A DNA stretch of 64,000 nt from Qipengyuania pelagi (GCF_009827295.1 NZ_WTYD01000001.1:1302001-1366000); one strand, 5' to 3'. Shown: positions 1-9,713, numbered from the stretch's first letter. Numbers and translations are program-made. The notes: generated by a model from the sequence alone, not told the origin.

Positions 1-920
1 CGTCGAAGGGTGTCGAGATCATGGGCCACCACGAAACGGCGGGCAATGCCGGGCTTTACGAACGCCAGCTCGAGGAAGCGCTCGATTATTACCAGCGGCA
101 CGGCGTCCATTCGGTCAAGACCGGCTATGTCGCCGATGCGGGCGGCGTGCTGCGCGAGGACCCGGACGGCACCGAACAGTGGGAGTATCACGACGGGCAG
201 TACATGGCCCGCCATCACGTCCTCGTCGCCGAACGTGCCGCCGAACATGAGATCGCCATCAACGCGCATGAGCCGATCAAGGATACCGGTATGCGCCGCA
301 CCTATCCCAATCTGATGACACGCGAAGGTGCGCGGGGGACCGAATATATGGCCTGGGGCGAGCCGCCCAATCCGCCCAGCCACGAGCCGACCCTGCTGTT
401 CACGCGGATGCTGGCAGGCCCGTTCGACCTGACGCCGGGCATCGTCAGTCTGCAAGGGCGCGAAGGCCTCTTGCCCAACACGCTGGCGCGGCAATTGGCC
501 GATTACGTGGTGATCTATTCCCCGCTCCAGATGGCGGCGGATTTGCCCGAGAACTACGCCAAGGCCCCCGATGCGCTGGCCTTCATCGAACAGGTCCCGG
601 TCGACTGGGAGCGGACGAAAGTCCTTTCCGGCGAGGTCGGACAATTCGGCGTCGTCGCCCGCCAGCGCCGCGGCGGGGAGGATTGGTGGATCGGCGGCGT
701 CACCGACGAAACCGCGCGCGAGGTCGAACTCGACCTCACCTTCCTCGATCCGGGCAGGCGCTACACAGCCGAAATCTGGCGCGATGGCGAAGGCGGCGGG
801 ATCGACGGGGATCGCTTCGCCATGGTGCGCGAGACGAGGGTCATTACGGGCGGCGAGGCGATGCGCGTGCTGATGCAGGCGGGCGGCGGCTTCGCGATGA
901 GCCTCAGGCCCCTAGACTGA
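1..920 (+). CDS. GH97 family glycoside hydrolase, C-terminal part (5' end outside window)
   Basis: The reading frame is open from base 3 and ends at the TGA at 918-920, giving 305 residues; the true start lies upstream of the window. The sequence carries features of GH97 (SusB-like alpha-glucosidase/alpha-galactosidase): GHHETAGN near the start, then NAHEPIKDTG and RTYPN followed by REGARGTE, which hold the conserved glutamates that in inverting GH97 enzymes supply the base and acid and help bind calcium. The last ~100 residues form the C-terminal beta-sandwich domain. The HEPIK glutamate suggests the inverting, alpha-glucosidase-like subgroup, but the active site cannot be judged fully without the N terminus. 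It is probably the last gene of an upstream alpha-glucan locus. The following gene, purU, is convergent and unrelated. Confidence 0.85.
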   Translation, partial: SKGVEIMGHHETAGNAGLYERQLEEALDYYQRHGVHSVKTGYVADAGGVLREDPDGTEQWEYHDGQYMARHHVLVAERAAEHEIAINAHEPIKDTGMRRTYPNLMTREGARGTEYMAWGEPPNPPSHEPTLLFTRMLAGPFDLTPGIVSLQGREGLLPNTLARQLADYVVIYSPLQMAADLPENYAKAPDALAFIEQVPVDWERTKVLSGEVGQFGVVARQRRGGEDWWIGGVTDETAREVELDLTFLDPGRRYTAEIWRDGEGGGIDGDRFAMVRETRVITGGEAMRVLMQAGGGFAMSLRPLD

Positions 921-941
921 CCTCACTTCGGGCGGAGGCGC

Positions 942-1838
942 CTATCGAAACACCACGGTGCGGATGCCGTTGAGGAAGACCCGCCTTTCCGCCGTCCAGC
1001 GCACCGCGCGGGCCAGCACGCGCGCCTCGATATCGCGGCCGATGCGGACGAGATCCTGTTCGGTCGCGCGGTGATCGACTCGCTCGATATCCTGTTCGAT
1101 GATCGGCCCTTCGTCGAGATCGCCGGTGACGAAATGCGCCGTCGCACCGATCAGCTTGACTCCGCGCTCATGCGCCTTCCCATAGGGCCGCGCGCCCTTG
1201 AAGCTGGGGAGGAAGCTGTGGTGGATATTGATGCACCGCCCCGCCAGCGTCCCCGCCAGATCGGACGACAGCACCTGCATATAGCGGGCGAGCACCAGCG
1301 TATCGGCGCGGCTCTCCTCGAAGACGCGCAGCATCCGCGCTTCCTGCTCGCCGCGCCGGTCGGGATCGACGGGCAAGTAGTGATAGGGGACGCCATGCCA
1401 TTCGGTAAGATCGCGCAGCCCTTCGTGGTTCGACACCACACCCACGATTTCGACCGGCAGATTGCCCGTCTGCCAGCGATGCAGGAGGTCGTTGAGACAA
1501 TGGCTCCCCCGAGACACCGCGATCAGCAGGCGCGGCCGATGATCGGCGGGCAGCAGCTCCCAGTCCATCGCGTAATCCTGCGCGATCGGAGCGAAGCCGG
1601 ACCGCAGATCATCCACCGATTGGGGGAACGACACTCCCTCTGCGCGAAATTCGATCCTGAGGAAGAAGCGTCCCGCTTCGAGATCGGCATATTGCTGGCT
1701 GTCGAGGATGAAGCCTCCGATCGCGGCCAGATGGCTGCTGACCGCGGCGACGATGCCCACCCGATCCTCGCAGGACAGGGTGAGAATGAAGGCGGGTTTG
1801 GCTTGTTCGTGAGAAGCGGGATCGGCGCTGGGTGTCAT
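942..1838 (-). CDS. purU: Formyltetrahydrofolate deformylase
   Basis: A 298-residue protein that hydrolyses 10-formyl-THF to formate and THF, balancing the one-carbon pool and feeding formate to purine synthesis. Residues ~15-95 form an ACT-like regulatory domain beginning FILTLSCEDRVGIVAAVS. The rest is the formyltransferase fold, with the substrate-loop signature GRCINIHHSFLPSFKGA and the downstream GATAHFVTGDLDEGPIIEQD that contains the catalytic Asn-His-Asp set of this superfamily. Length is close to the usual 280-290. It lies alone between GH97 (convergent) and a small membrane protein on the same strand, so it looks like a single-gene unit unrelated to the sugar genes around it. No strong ribosome-binding site is visible before the ATG. 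Confidence 0.95.
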   Translation of the reverse strand: MTPSADPASHEQAKPAFILTLSCEDRVGIVAAVSSHLAAIGGFILDSQQYADLEAGRFFLRIEFRAEGVSFPQSVDDLRSGFAPIAQDYAMDWELLPADHRPRLLIAVSRGSHCLNDLLHRWQTGNLPVEIVGVVSNHEGLRDLTEWHGVPYHYLPVDPDRRGEQEARMLRVFEESRADTLVLARYMQVLSSDLAGTLAGRCINIHHSFLPSFKGARPYGKAHERGVKLIGATAHFVTGDLDEGPIIEQDIERVDHRATEQDLVRIGRDIEARVLARAVRWTAERRVFLNGIRTVVFR

Positions 1839-1880
1839 GGCGGCACTTGTATCAAAGGATCGGCGGAGCGCCAGACGGCA

Positions 1881-2258
1881 CTAACGCTTTCGGGAGGCCC
1901 GGCGAAAGCAGGCCGCTGAGGCCAGCCACGATCCCGCGAGAACCGTGCCCCAGACCAGCGCCCGCGCCTGTCCGCCAGGTTGTGCGATAGTCGAGGGTGC
2001 GGTCGCGAACAGCAGACCGAGCGACACCTGCATGGCCGCCACGCCCGCCATCGCCCGCGCCATGCCCGCCGCCTCCATCCGCACGGCAAAGGCGCCGACT
2101 GCGGCCGCGAGGATCACCATGAAGGACGCGGCCCCCTGCCCGTCGTCGCGCACGATCGTCGTCCAAACGGTCACGAAGGCGGTTAGCGCAGCCAGCCCCA
2201 GCCCGACCCGATAGGCCCGCGAGGCGGTCTGTGACTTGGCGAACAGAATCATCGGCAC
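1881..2258 (-). CDS. Small four-helix membrane protein, function unknown
   Basis: A 125-residue protein with four predicted transmembrane segments, at about residues 18-38 (LGLAALTAFVTVWTTIV), 45-62, 70-88 and 101-118, ending in a basic tail (RRASRKR). I recognise no catalytic motif. It resembles the many short, poorly conserved hydrophobic proteins of alphaproteobacteria and cannot be given a function. It is 42 bases upstream of purU on the same strand and could share its transcript. The start ATG at 2258 is preceded by AGGGAGATG (an AGGGAG run), a good ribosome-binding site, which supports it being translated. Confidence 0.65.
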   Translation of the reverse strand: MPMILFAKSQTASRAYRVGLGLAALTAFVTVWTTIVRDDGQGAASFMVILAAAVGAFAVRMEAAGMARAMAGVAAMQVSLGLLFATAPSTIAQPGGQARALVWGTVLAGSWLASAACFRRASRKR

Positions 2259-2337
2259 ATCTCCCTTTTTACGGGAAAAACCTGCCTGACGAGGAAGCGG
2301 AAATCATGAGCGCGATGTGAGCAAACACGCCTGCCCC

Positions 2338-4035
2338 TCAATGATGCGCGTGATGCCCTGCCCCCGCCGCGTTTTCGGCATCGTGGCGGCCCTTCGCCAT
2401 CGCGACCTCGTCACCGATCGGCGCGTCCACGGCCGGACCGTCGCTGTCGCGATATTGGCGGCGCAGCTCTTCGAGCTTGTCCTTCATCCGCGCAATTTCG
2501 TCCTTCATCCGGGGATCGTCGATGCGGTTGCGCATCTCGTTGGGGTCGGTCTGAAGGTCGTAGAACTCCCACTGGTCGATATCGCCATAGAACCGCATCA
2601 GCTTGTAGCGGCCCTGCTTGACGCCGTAATGCGCGCGCACCGAATGGAAACCGGGATATTCGTAATAGTGGTAATAGATGGCGTCGCGCCAGTCCGACGG
2701 CGGCGTTCCGTCGACCACTTCGCGTAAGGAGCGGCCCTGAATGGTTCCTCGTTCGGGAAGGCCCGCATAATCGAGGAAAGTGGGCGCATAATCCACGTTC
2801 TGCACGGGCGCGCCGATCCGCGTGCCCGGCGCGATGTGGCCGGGATACTGCATCACCAGCGGCGTCCGCAGGCTTTCCTCATACATGAACCGCTTGTCGA
2901 ACCAGCCATGCTCGCCGAGATAGAAACCCTGGTCGGACGTGTAGATGACGATCGTGTTGTCCGCCTCGCCCGAATTTTCCAGCCAGTCGAGCACGCGGCC
3001 CACGCTGTCGTCCACTGCGGCGACCGTGCCGAGATATTCGTGCATGTAGCGCTGGTATTTCCAGATCGCCATCTCCCTGTCGCTCATATCAGCGGCGTTC
3101 ATGGCATCGTTGCCGGGCTGGAGCGCGCCGAAATAGGCCTCGCGCTGTTCGGGGGTCATGCGCGCGAAATCGTCGGTCCAGGGATTGAAGCGCAATTCGC
3201 GGCTCCCCTCCTCGACCGTCATCTTCAGATCGTGCCCCTCATACATGTCGCGATAGATGTTCATTTCCTGCGCCGCGGCGGCGGGGCGTCCGTCGTAATG
3301 GTCGAAATAATTGGTCGGCACGGGAAATTCCGTGCCGATATATTTCTGCACATGGCGAAGGGCGGGCATGAAATTGCGGTGCGGCGCCTTGTGGTGGATC
3401 AGCAGGGCGAAAGGCTTGTCGCTGCCCGCCCGCCCGTCGAGCCAGGCGAGGCTGCGATCGGTGACGAGGTCGGTGGCATAGCCTTCGACCACGCTGCGTC
3501 CGTCGGGCGTGATGATGTCGGGATTGTAGTATTTGCCCTGATCGTCGAGCACGGCCCAATCGTCGATCCCCGCGCCTTCGGGCGAGTAATTGAGGTGCCA
3601 TTTCCCGAACAGGGCGGTGTCGTAGCCCGACGCCCCTAGTTCGCGCACCCAGTTCCATTGCGAATTGTCGAATTTCTGCCCGTTCTGCGTGAAGCCATGC
3701 ATATGGCTGAACTGGCCGGTCAGCATGGTGGCCCGCGCCGGGCCGCACAGCGAATTGGTGACGTAGCTGTTTTCGAACAACGCCCCGTTCTTCGCGATCC
3801 GGTCGATATTGGGCGTCGGCGCGAGGCGGCCGATCTCGGTCCCGTAGGCGGAAATCGCGCTCTGCGCATGATCGTCCGACATGATGAAGATGATGTTCGG
3901 ACGGCGCTGTTCGACGGGCGCCGTGTCTGTCTGAGCCACCGTTCCCGCACTCTCGGTGGCGGCGGGAACGGTGGCGCAGCCCGGCAGGACGCAGGCCAGG
4001 GCCATGGCGGCGAAAGCGGTGCGCCCCGTCATCAT
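2338..4035 (-). CDS. Sulfatase (formylglycine type), lipoprotein
   Basis: A 565-residue sulfatase-superfamily hydrolase. The start is the ATG at 4035, two bases after the GH3 stop codon; a longer frame into GH3 is not used because the lipoprotein signal MMTGRTAFAAMALACVLPGC begins here, with lipobox LPGC. Residues ~45-60 (RPNIIFIMSDDH) supply the metal-binding Asp pair. The maturation motif reads C-G-P-A-R in SLCGPARATMLTG, so the active-site Cys would become formylglycine and an anaerobic or FGE-type maturase must be encoded elsewhere. The C terminus is His-rich (HDAENAAGAGHHAHH). It forms an operon with the GH3 gene under the CCGG operator cluster. The substrate is probably a sulfated saccharide in the periplasm. 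Phosphodiester or phosphonate hydrolases of the same fold use a similar centre, so substrate class is inference. Confidence 0.9.
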   Translation of the reverse strand: MMTGRTAFAAMALACVLPGCATVPAATESAGTVAQTDTAPVEQRRPNIIFIMSDDHAQSAISAYGTEIGRLAPTPNIDRIAKNGALFENSYVTNSLCGPARATMLTGQFSHMHGFTQNGQKFDNSQWNWVRELGASGYDTALFGKWHLNYSPEGAGIDDWAVLDDQGKYYNPDIITPDGRSVVEGYATDLVTDRSLAWLDGRAGSDKPFALLIHHKAPHRNFMPALRHVQKYIGTEFPVPTNYFDHYDGRPAAAAQEMNIYRDMYEGHDLKMTVEEGSRELRFNPWTDDFARMTPEQREAYFGALQPGNDAMNAADMSDREMAIWKYQRYMHEYLGTVAAVDDSVGRVLDWLENSGEADNTIVIYTSDQGFYLGEHGWFDKRFMYEESLRTPLVMQYPGHIAPGTRIGAPVQNVDYAPTFLDYAGLPERGTIQGRSLREVVDGTPPSDWRDAIYYHYYEYPGFHSVRAHYGVKQGRYKLMRFYGDIDQWEFYDLQTDPNEMRNRIDDPRMKDEIARMKDKLEELRRQYRDSDGPAVDAPIGDEVAMAKGRHDAENAAGAGHHAHH

Positions 4036-4037
4036 GC

Positions 4038-6386
4038 TCACTCCGTGATCGTGAAGGTGACCGGCGTGCTCGCGTCCGCGCCGGAGCTCGGCGCGATCCA
4101 GAGACGGAACTCGCCCGGCTCCCACCCATGCGACATATCCTGACGGGTGAAGGCGAGATCCTCGGGCCGCAGAGTGAACGTGACCGTCCGGCTCTCTCCG
4201 GGCTGGAGCATGACCTTCTCGAAGCCCTTCAGCTCCTGCACCGGGCGCGTCACCGACCCGACGAGGTCACGCACATAAAGCTGCGCAACCTCCGCCCCGG
4301 CGCGCTTGCCGGTGTTGGTGATGGTGGCGCTGGCGGTGATCGAACCGCCTGCCCCCATGCTCGGCGCGCTCAAGCTGACGGGGGAATAGGCAAAGTCGGT
4401 GTAGCTGAGTCCGTAACCGAACCGGTAGAGCGGCGCATTCGGCGTGTTGAGATAGCGCGAGACGTATTTCGCGCCCGGTGCGCCCAGTTCGATCGGGCGG
4501 CCGGTGTTCTTCATGTCGTAATAGATCGGCGCCTGGCCGACATTCACCGGGAAGGTCACCGGCAGCTTGCCCGAGGGGTTGTAGTCCCCGAACAGGACAT
4601 CGGCCACCGCATGGCCGCCCTGCGTGCCCGGATACCAGGCGTGGAGGATCGCCGAAACGTTTTCTTCCGCCCAGATAATCGAGTTCGGCCGCCCGCTCAT
4701 CATCACTAGCACCACCGGCTTGCCTGTCGCGACGAGGCGTTCGAGCAGCGCCTGCTGGTTGCCCGGCAGGTCGAGCGAGGTGCGGCTCGCCGCTTCGCCC
4801 GTCATGTCCCATTTCTCGCCCATGACCGCGACGATCACGTCGGACCGGTTCGCCACTTCGAGCGCTTCGGCGAACCCGTCCGTTTTGCTCGCATCCGCGA
4901 ACTCGTAGCTCGCGCCCTTGGCGTATTCGACGCGCACGCCGCGCCCGGCCCGCGCCTTGAGACCTTCGAGCACGGTGACCGGCCGGGTCTGGCGGTCGCC
5001 CGCCGCGGCCCAGCTGCCGATCATGTCGGGCTTGCTGTCGGCAAGCGGGCCGATCAGAGCGATGCTCTGCGCTCCGGCGACGATGGGTAGGGTATCGCCT
5101 TCATTCTTGAGCAATACCATGGATTTACGAGCGACATCGCGCGCAGCTTCAAGGAATTCCGGCTTGTAGAGCGTTGCCTCCTGCCGGGCTTCGTCGGCAT
5201 AGCGATAGGGGTCCTCGAACAGACCGAGGCGGTATTTCATCTCCAGCACGCGGCGGGTCGCGGTGTCGACCTGATCCATCGTGACGCGGCCCTTCGCGAT
5301 CGAATCGCCGAGATGTTCGAGGAACACCGCGCCCTGCAAATCCATATCGACCCCGGCATCGAGCGCCTGTTCGCCCGCCTGTTCGAGATCCTTCGCATAA
5401 CCATGCGCCACCATCTCGTTGATCGAGGTGTAGTCGGTGACGACGAAGCCGTCGAAGCCCCACTGGTCGCGCAGCACATCGGTCAGAAGGTATTTGCTGC
5501 CGCTCGCGGGCACGCCGTCATATTCGTTGAAGGCGGTCATGATGCTGCCCACGCCCGCATCGATCGCCGCCTTGAACGGGGGGAGATAGACGTCGCGCAG
5601 CGTGCGTTCCGAGATATCGACGGTGTGATAGTCGCGCCCGGCCTGCGCCGCGCCATAGCCGACGAAATGCTTGACCGTCGCCAGCACGGTATCGGTCGCA
5701 GCCAGATCGTCGCCCTGATAGCCCTCGACCCGCGCCTTCGCGACCCGGCTGCCGAGATAGACGTCCTCGCCTGCCCCCTCCGAAATGCGGCCCCAGCGCG
5801 CATCCCGCGCGATGTCGACCATGGGGGAAAAGGTCCAGTGGATGCCCTCCGCGCTCGCTTCCTGCGCGGAGACGCGGGCGGATTTCTCGACCGCTTCCAT
5901 ATCCCAGCTCGCAGCCTCGCCCAGCGAGATCGGGAAGATCGTGCGGTGACCGTGGATCACGTCGTATCCGAACATCAGCGGAATCTTCAGCCGCGTGTTC
6001 TCGACCGCGAGCTTCTGCAGATCGCGCGTATATCCGGCGGTATAGGCGTTGAAGATATTGCCGACCTTACCGGCGCGGATATCCTCCTGATAGCTGTCGC
6101 GCATCGTCGGGCCGGTCGATTCCCAATCGCTTGTGAGCAGCGTGAGCTGACCGACCTTTTCCTCCAGCGTCATCTTGCCGATCAGCTCGTCGAGAAAACG
6201 GTCCATCTCCGCATCGCGTGCGGCCCAGGCGGGCTGCGCGGGCTGGATCGGGACGGTGCCGGTCGAAGCGGCGGCTTGGGCGGCGGCAGGCGCGGCGCGT
6301 TCGACGGGGGCCGATTGCGCCGTCGCGCAAGCCGTCGTCGCCAATAAAGCCGCTACGATCGTGGTAGTGCGAGCCGCAAAGCCCAT
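4038..6386 (-). CDS. GH3 beta-glucosidase, exported
   Basis: A 782-residue glycoside hydrolase of family 3, BglX-like. Two ATGs (6392 and 6386) follow GGGAG; only the second has a normal spacing of about eight bases, so I chose it. The signal sequence is MGFAARTTTIVAALLATTACA; the LATTAC might be a weak lipobox, otherwise it is a Sec peptide. The (beta/alpha)8 domain contains KHFVGYGAAQAGRDYHTVD, the usual KH substrate-binding pair, and the nucleophile Asp in GFVVTDYTS. The alpha/beta sandwich follows, then a fibronectin-III-like domain (AEVAQLYVRDLVGSVTRPVQ) at the end. It should release glucose from beta-gluco-oligosaccharides in the periplasm. It is transcribed away from the TonB receptor with the sulfatase downstream, two bases apart, so the two are translationally coupled. 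Confidence 0.94.
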   Translation of the reverse strand: MGFAARTTTIVAALLATTACATAQSAPVERAAPAAAQAAASTGTVPIQPAQPAWAARDAEMDRFLDELIGKMTLEEKVGQLTLLTSDWESTGPTMRDSYQEDIRAGKVGNIFNAYTAGYTRDLQKLAVENTRLKIPLMFGYDVIHGHRTIFPISLGEAASWDMEAVEKSARVSAQEASAEGIHWTFSPMVDIARDARWGRISEGAGEDVYLGSRVAKARVEGYQGDDLAATDTVLATVKHFVGYGAAQAGRDYHTVDISERTLRDVYLPPFKAAIDAGVGSIMTAFNEYDGVPASGSKYLLTDVLRDQWGFDGFVVTDYTSINEMVAHGYAKDLEQAGEQALDAGVDMDLQGAVFLEHLGDSIAKGRVTMDQVDTATRRVLEMKYRLGLFEDPYRYADEARQEATLYKPEFLEAARDVARKSMVLLKNEGDTLPIVAGAQSIALIGPLADSKPDMIGSWAAAGDRQTRPVTVLEGLKARAGRGVRVEYAKGASYEFADASKTDGFAEALEVANRSDVIVAVMGEKWDMTGEAASRTSLDLPGNQQALLERLVATGKPVVLVMMSGRPNSIIWAEENVSAILHAWYPGTQGGHAVADVLFGDYNPSGKLPVTFPVNVGQAPIYYDMKNTGRPIELGAPGAKYVSRYLNTPNAPLYRFGYGLSYTDFAYSPVSLSAPSMGAGGSITASATITNTGKRAGAEVAQLYVRDLVGSVTRPVQELKGFEKVMLQPGESRTVTFTLRPEDLAFTRQDMSHGWEPGEFRLWIAPSSGADASTPVTFTITE

Positions 6387-6483
6387 CGTCATGTCTCCCA
6401 TTGCCCAGATGGTCGGCGCCCGAGCGGGCTCTATCGCCATCCTGTTGTGATATTTTTCGGATTCGTCCGATGCACGGCTTCTA

Positions 6484-6531
6484 TACAACCGGATTGAAAC
6501 CGGTTACAAGCCCGTTGAAACCGGTTACAGA
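6484..6531. promoter_or_regulatory. Array of three phased CCGG-centred operator sites
   Basis: The 242-base divergent region between the GH3 and TonB receptor genes holds two near-identical sites, TTGAAACCGGTTACAAG (6494-6510) and TTGAAACCGGTTACAGA (6515-6531), plus a degenerate ACAACCGGATTG just before them. The CCGG cores begin at 6489, 6500 and 6521, that is 11 and 21 bases apart, one and two helical turns, so bound proteins would sit on the same face. A perfect version, GTAACCGGTTAC, lies before the hydrolase operon at 12958. Palindromes of this size with a central CG are typical of LacI-family operators. The regulator encoded at 12998-14017 is the obvious candidate, but that assignment is inferred. 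Confidence 0.75.
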
Positions 6532-6628
6532 TCGGTGAGAGAGAAACCATGATTCGCGTCGTCTTGCATGGCCGACGCGAGTCGCTAGCCTCCGGGATAA
6601 GGGGGCGGATACGGGGAGAAGAAGGGCC

Positions 6629-9600
6629 ATGATCTTTTCGCACGCCAAACGTACGTCCGTCGCAGGCAGGCTGGCCGGTGCGCTCGCGCTCGGAAGCGCT
6701 ACCGGCGCCCTCGCCATCGCGCTAGCCGTTCCAGCTCACGCCCAGGAATCGAACGCATCGCTGCGCGGTTCGGTGACCGGGGCGACGCAGATCACCGCGG
6801 TCGATGTGGCGACCGGCTTCCGGCGCACGGTCGATGTGTCGCAGGACGGGCGCTACAACTTCCCGCAGCTGCGCCCCGCGACCTATTATCTCGAGATCAC
6901 GGGCACAGACGGCACGGTGCGCCGTACCGACGAATTCACGCTCCAGATCGCGCAGGACGCGGTGCTCGACTTTGACGACATCGCGCAGGAACCGACCGTG
7001 GCGGACGCCTCCGCCGCGCCGGGCTCTGCGGACAATCTCATCATCGTCACCGGCGGACGGATCGTCACGCTGGAAGGCGGCGAAGTCGGCGCGAACATCT
7101 CGCAGCGCGAGATCGAAACGCTGCCCCAGAACAATCGCAACTTCCTCGCCTTCGCCGACCTCGCGCCGGGCGTGGTGTTCGAGAACCCGGACGGCCAGTC
7201 GCGCATCCAGGGCGGCGCGCAGAACAGCCGCACGGTCAACGTCTATATCGATGGCGTCGGCCAGAAGGATTACGTGCTCAAGAACGGCGTGACCGGCCAG
7301 GACAGTTCGGAAGGCAATCCCTTCCCGCAGCTGGCGGTGGGCGAATACCGCGTCATCAGCTCCAACTACAAGGCGGAGTTCGACCAGGTCAGCTCGGTCG
7401 CCATCACGGCAGGTACCAAATCCGGCACTAACGAATTCAGCGGCACCGCCTTCGTCGATTATACCGACACCGGCATGAGGCAGGAAACCCCGCTGGAGAA
7501 ATTCGGCGGACGCGAAAAGGCGGAGACCAAGGATCTTCAGTTCGGCGGCGCACTCGGCGGGCCGATCGTTAAGGACGTGGCGCATTTCTTCGTCACCTAT
7601 GAAGGCAAGCGCCGTCGCCTGCCGGTCACGATCGAGCCGGGTGCGGATTTCCCGGTCAGCTTCTTTCCGTCCGATCTGCAAGATGTGTTCGGCCCGACGC
7701 AGCGCGAATTCAACGAGGACCTGTTCTTCGGCAAGATCAGCCTCCAGCCGACCAGCCGTGACCTGATCGAGGTTTCGGGCAAGTATCGCAAGGAAACCGG
7801 CGTCTTCCTGAGCAGCGGAAGCACCGCTGCGGAAGCGGCTGCTTCGCAGGATGTCGATGAAAAGCGCGGCCTGCTCCGCTGGGAACACAGCGCGGATAAT
7901 TTCATCAACGATTTCAAGTTCACCTATGAAAACGCCTTCTGGTCACCGCGTCCGCAGAATTTCATCCCCGGTGCGATCTACACTTTCAGCGGCAGGAGCC
8001 CGGTTACCGGCAACAACCTGACGCGCGCGCAGCTATTGCGTGTCGGGGGCAGCGCCAACTTCCAGGACAAGGGCCAGGAAGGCTACAGCGTCCAGAACGA
8101 TTTCACCTGGACGGCCCTCGAAGGCCACACGATCAAGGCGGGCGTGAAGTCGAAATGGGTGAAGCTGACCCGGATCGAACAGAACTTCTTCAATCCGCAA
8201 TATTCCTACAACGTCAATCGCACACCTGGCACCTTCAACACCACCATCCCCTATCAGGTGCAATTCGGCGCTGCGACCGGAGACGGTACGGCGTCCGTCA
8301 TCTCCAAGAACTGGCAGTTCGGGGTCTATATCCAGGACGATTGGGACGTGAACGATCGCCTGACCCTCAATCTCGGCATCCGCTGGGATTACGAGGAAAC
8401 GCCCTCCTATCTCGATTTCGTGACGCCGCAGGATGTCGTCACCGCAGTCTCGCAGGCGAACTATCCGAATATCTACAAGCCGGGCGTCGAATACGACATC
8501 AACGACTATATCTCGGACGGGACGCAGCGCGAAGCGTTCAAGGGCGCGTTCCAGCCGCGTATCGGCTTCAGTTACCAGTTCCTCGATCGCGGGCGGCTGG
8601 TGCTGTTCGGCGGCTATGGCCGCTCCTATGACCGCAACCAGTTCGATTATCTGGCGCAGGAACTGAGCATCAATGCCTACAGCACGCGAACCTTCAACTT
8701 CCTGACCGGTGATCCGAACAACACCTGCAACCCCAGCGCGACCTGCGTTCCGTTCGATCCGATCTACCTCACCGAAGCGGGCCGCCAGCAGCTGCTCGCC
8801 GGCGCTGGGGCCGGTGGCGGGCGCGGCATCCGGTTGATCAACAACGATCTCAAAGTGCCCTATTCCGACCAGTTCAGTATCGGTCTGCGCAGCGATCTGA
8901 CCAGCCTGCTCAATGTCGAGGTCGGATTCCGGCACATCAAGAGCCGTGACGGCTTCGCCTATCTGCTCGGCAACCGCCGCCCCGACGGCACCTTCTTCAC
9001 GCCCCCGCCCGCCGTGCCGGGATCGCCCTTCGGCTTCACGCCTCCAGGTTTCGGATCGATCATCATCGGGACGAACGGGTTGAAGACCGATGAGGATGCG
9101 GCGCATATCAAGATCGCCAAACGCTATACCCAGGCCTCGCCCTGGAACCTGACGGCGACCTACACCTATACAGATGCGACGGAGAACCGGGCTTTTGGCG
9201 AGTATTTCTCGTTCGATTTCCCGACTCTGGAAGATTACACGGTCAAGACCTCCAGCGGGCTGCGCAAGCATCGCCTCGTGATGGCCGGATCGGTCGATCT
9301 GCCGACGAACACGGTCATTTCCGGCAAGTTCCAGATCGCCTCTCCGCGCTATCTCAACAACTTCGTGCGCACGATCGGCGGCGATCCGCCCCTGGTCATC
9401 GAGACGATCAAGACTGCGGGCAACGGTGATCGCTGGGGCTTCCGCCAGCTCGACCTCGCGATCACGCAGAATATCGATCTCGGTTTCCTGACCGACCGCA
9501 GCCGCATCTATGTCCGCGCGGACATCATCAACGCGCTGAACGATCGCAATTACAACAGCTTCCTCGGCACGACGGGTGAGCGCAATTTGCGGTCCTTCAG

Positions 9601-9652
9601 CACGGACGGGCCGCCGCGGACGCTCAAGGTTTCCGCCGGGTTCGAATTCTGA
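6629..9652 (+). CDS. TonB-dependent receptor for a saccharide (Oar/SusC-like)
   Basis: A 1007-residue outer-membrane receptor. The ATG follows AGAAGGGCC, a good ribosome-binding site, and the first 37 residues form a signal peptide ending AVPAHAQ. Residues ~40-115 are a carboxypeptidase-regulatory-like beta-sandwich (ASLRGSVTG... DGRYNFPQLRPATYY), which is common in Oar-type and saccharide receptors. The plug follows (ETLPQNNRNFLAFADLAPGV, IDGVGQKDYVLKNG), then a 22-stranded barrel ending in the aromatic residue of LKVSAGFEF. It takes up oligosaccharides across the outer membrane with TonB energy. It opens the forward arm of the operator-controlled locus, with a hydrolase gene downstream after a terminator-like hairpin. 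The substrate is inferred only from neighbours: a beta-glucoside polymer, possibly substituted. Confidence 0.93.
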   Translation: MIFSHAKRTSVAGRLAGALALGSATGALAIALAVPAHAQESNASLRGSVTGATQITAVDVATGFRRTVDVSQDGRYNFPQLRPATYYLEITGTDGTVRRTDEFTLQIAQDAVLDFDDIAQEPTVADASAAPGSADNLIIVTGGRIVTLEGGEVGANISQREIETLPQNNRNFLAFADLAPGVVFENPDGQSRIQGGAQNSRTVNVYIDGVGQKDYVLKNGVTGQDSSEGNPFPQLAVGEYRVISSNYKAEFDQVSSVAITAGTKSGTNEFSGTAFVDYTDTGMRQETPLEKFGGREKAETKDLQFGGALGGPIVKDVAHFFVTYEGKRRRLPVTIEPGADFPVSFFPSDLQDVFGPTQREFNEDLFFGKISLQPTSRDLIEVSGKYRKETGVFLSSGSTAAEAAASQDVDEKRGLLRWEHSADNFINDFKFTYENAFWSPRPQNFIPGAIYTFSGRSPVTGNNLTRAQLLRVGGSANFQDKGQEGYSVQNDFTWTALEGHTIKAGVKSKWVKLTRIEQNFFNPQYSYNVNRTPGTFNTTIPYQVQFGAATGDGTASVISKNWQFGVYIQDDWDVNDRLTLNLGIRWDYEETPSYLDFVTPQDVVTAVSQANYPNIYKPGVEYDINDYISDGTQREAFKGAFQPRIGFSYQFLDRGRLVLFGGYGRSYDRNQFDYLAQELSINAYSTRTFNFLTGDPNNTCNPSATCVPFDPIYLTEAGRQQLLAGAGAGGGRGIRLINNDLKVPYSDQFSIGLRSDLTSLLNVEVGFRHIKSRDGFAYLLGNRRPDGTFFTPPPAVPGSPFGFTPPGFGSIIIGTNGLKTDEDAAHIKIAKRYTQASPWNLTATYTYTDATENRAFGEYFSFDFPTLEDYTVKTSSGLRKHRLVMAGSVDLPTNTVISGKFQIASPRYLNNFVRTIGGDPPLVIETIKTAGNGDRWGFRQLDLAITQNIDLGFLTDRSRIYVRADIINALNDRNYNSFLGTTGERNLRSFSTDGPPRTLKVSAGFEF

Positions 9653-9664
9653 TCTCTCCTCCTT

Positions 9665-9701
9665 CCGCCGCCGTTTCCTCCGGGAAGCGGCGGCGGTTTT
9701 T
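9665..9701 (+). terminator. Intrinsic terminator or attenuator between receptor and GH144-like gene
   Basis: The nine-base stem CCGCCGCCG (9665-9673) pairs with CGGCGGCGG (9688-9696); four more pairs extend within the loop (TTCC with GGAA), and TTTTT follows at 9697-9701. This is a strong intrinsic terminator just after the receptor stop. It ends only 12 bases before the GTG start of the next gene, so that gene must rely on readthrough or partial termination. Confidence 0.85.
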
Positions 9702-9713
9702 AAATGTCAGCAG

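Noticed and set aside
9576..9713. N-terminal extension of the GH144-like protein into the receptor gene
   Set aside because: It would bury the lipoprotein signal behind 46 residues and overlap the receptor's conserved C-terminal strand and terminator.
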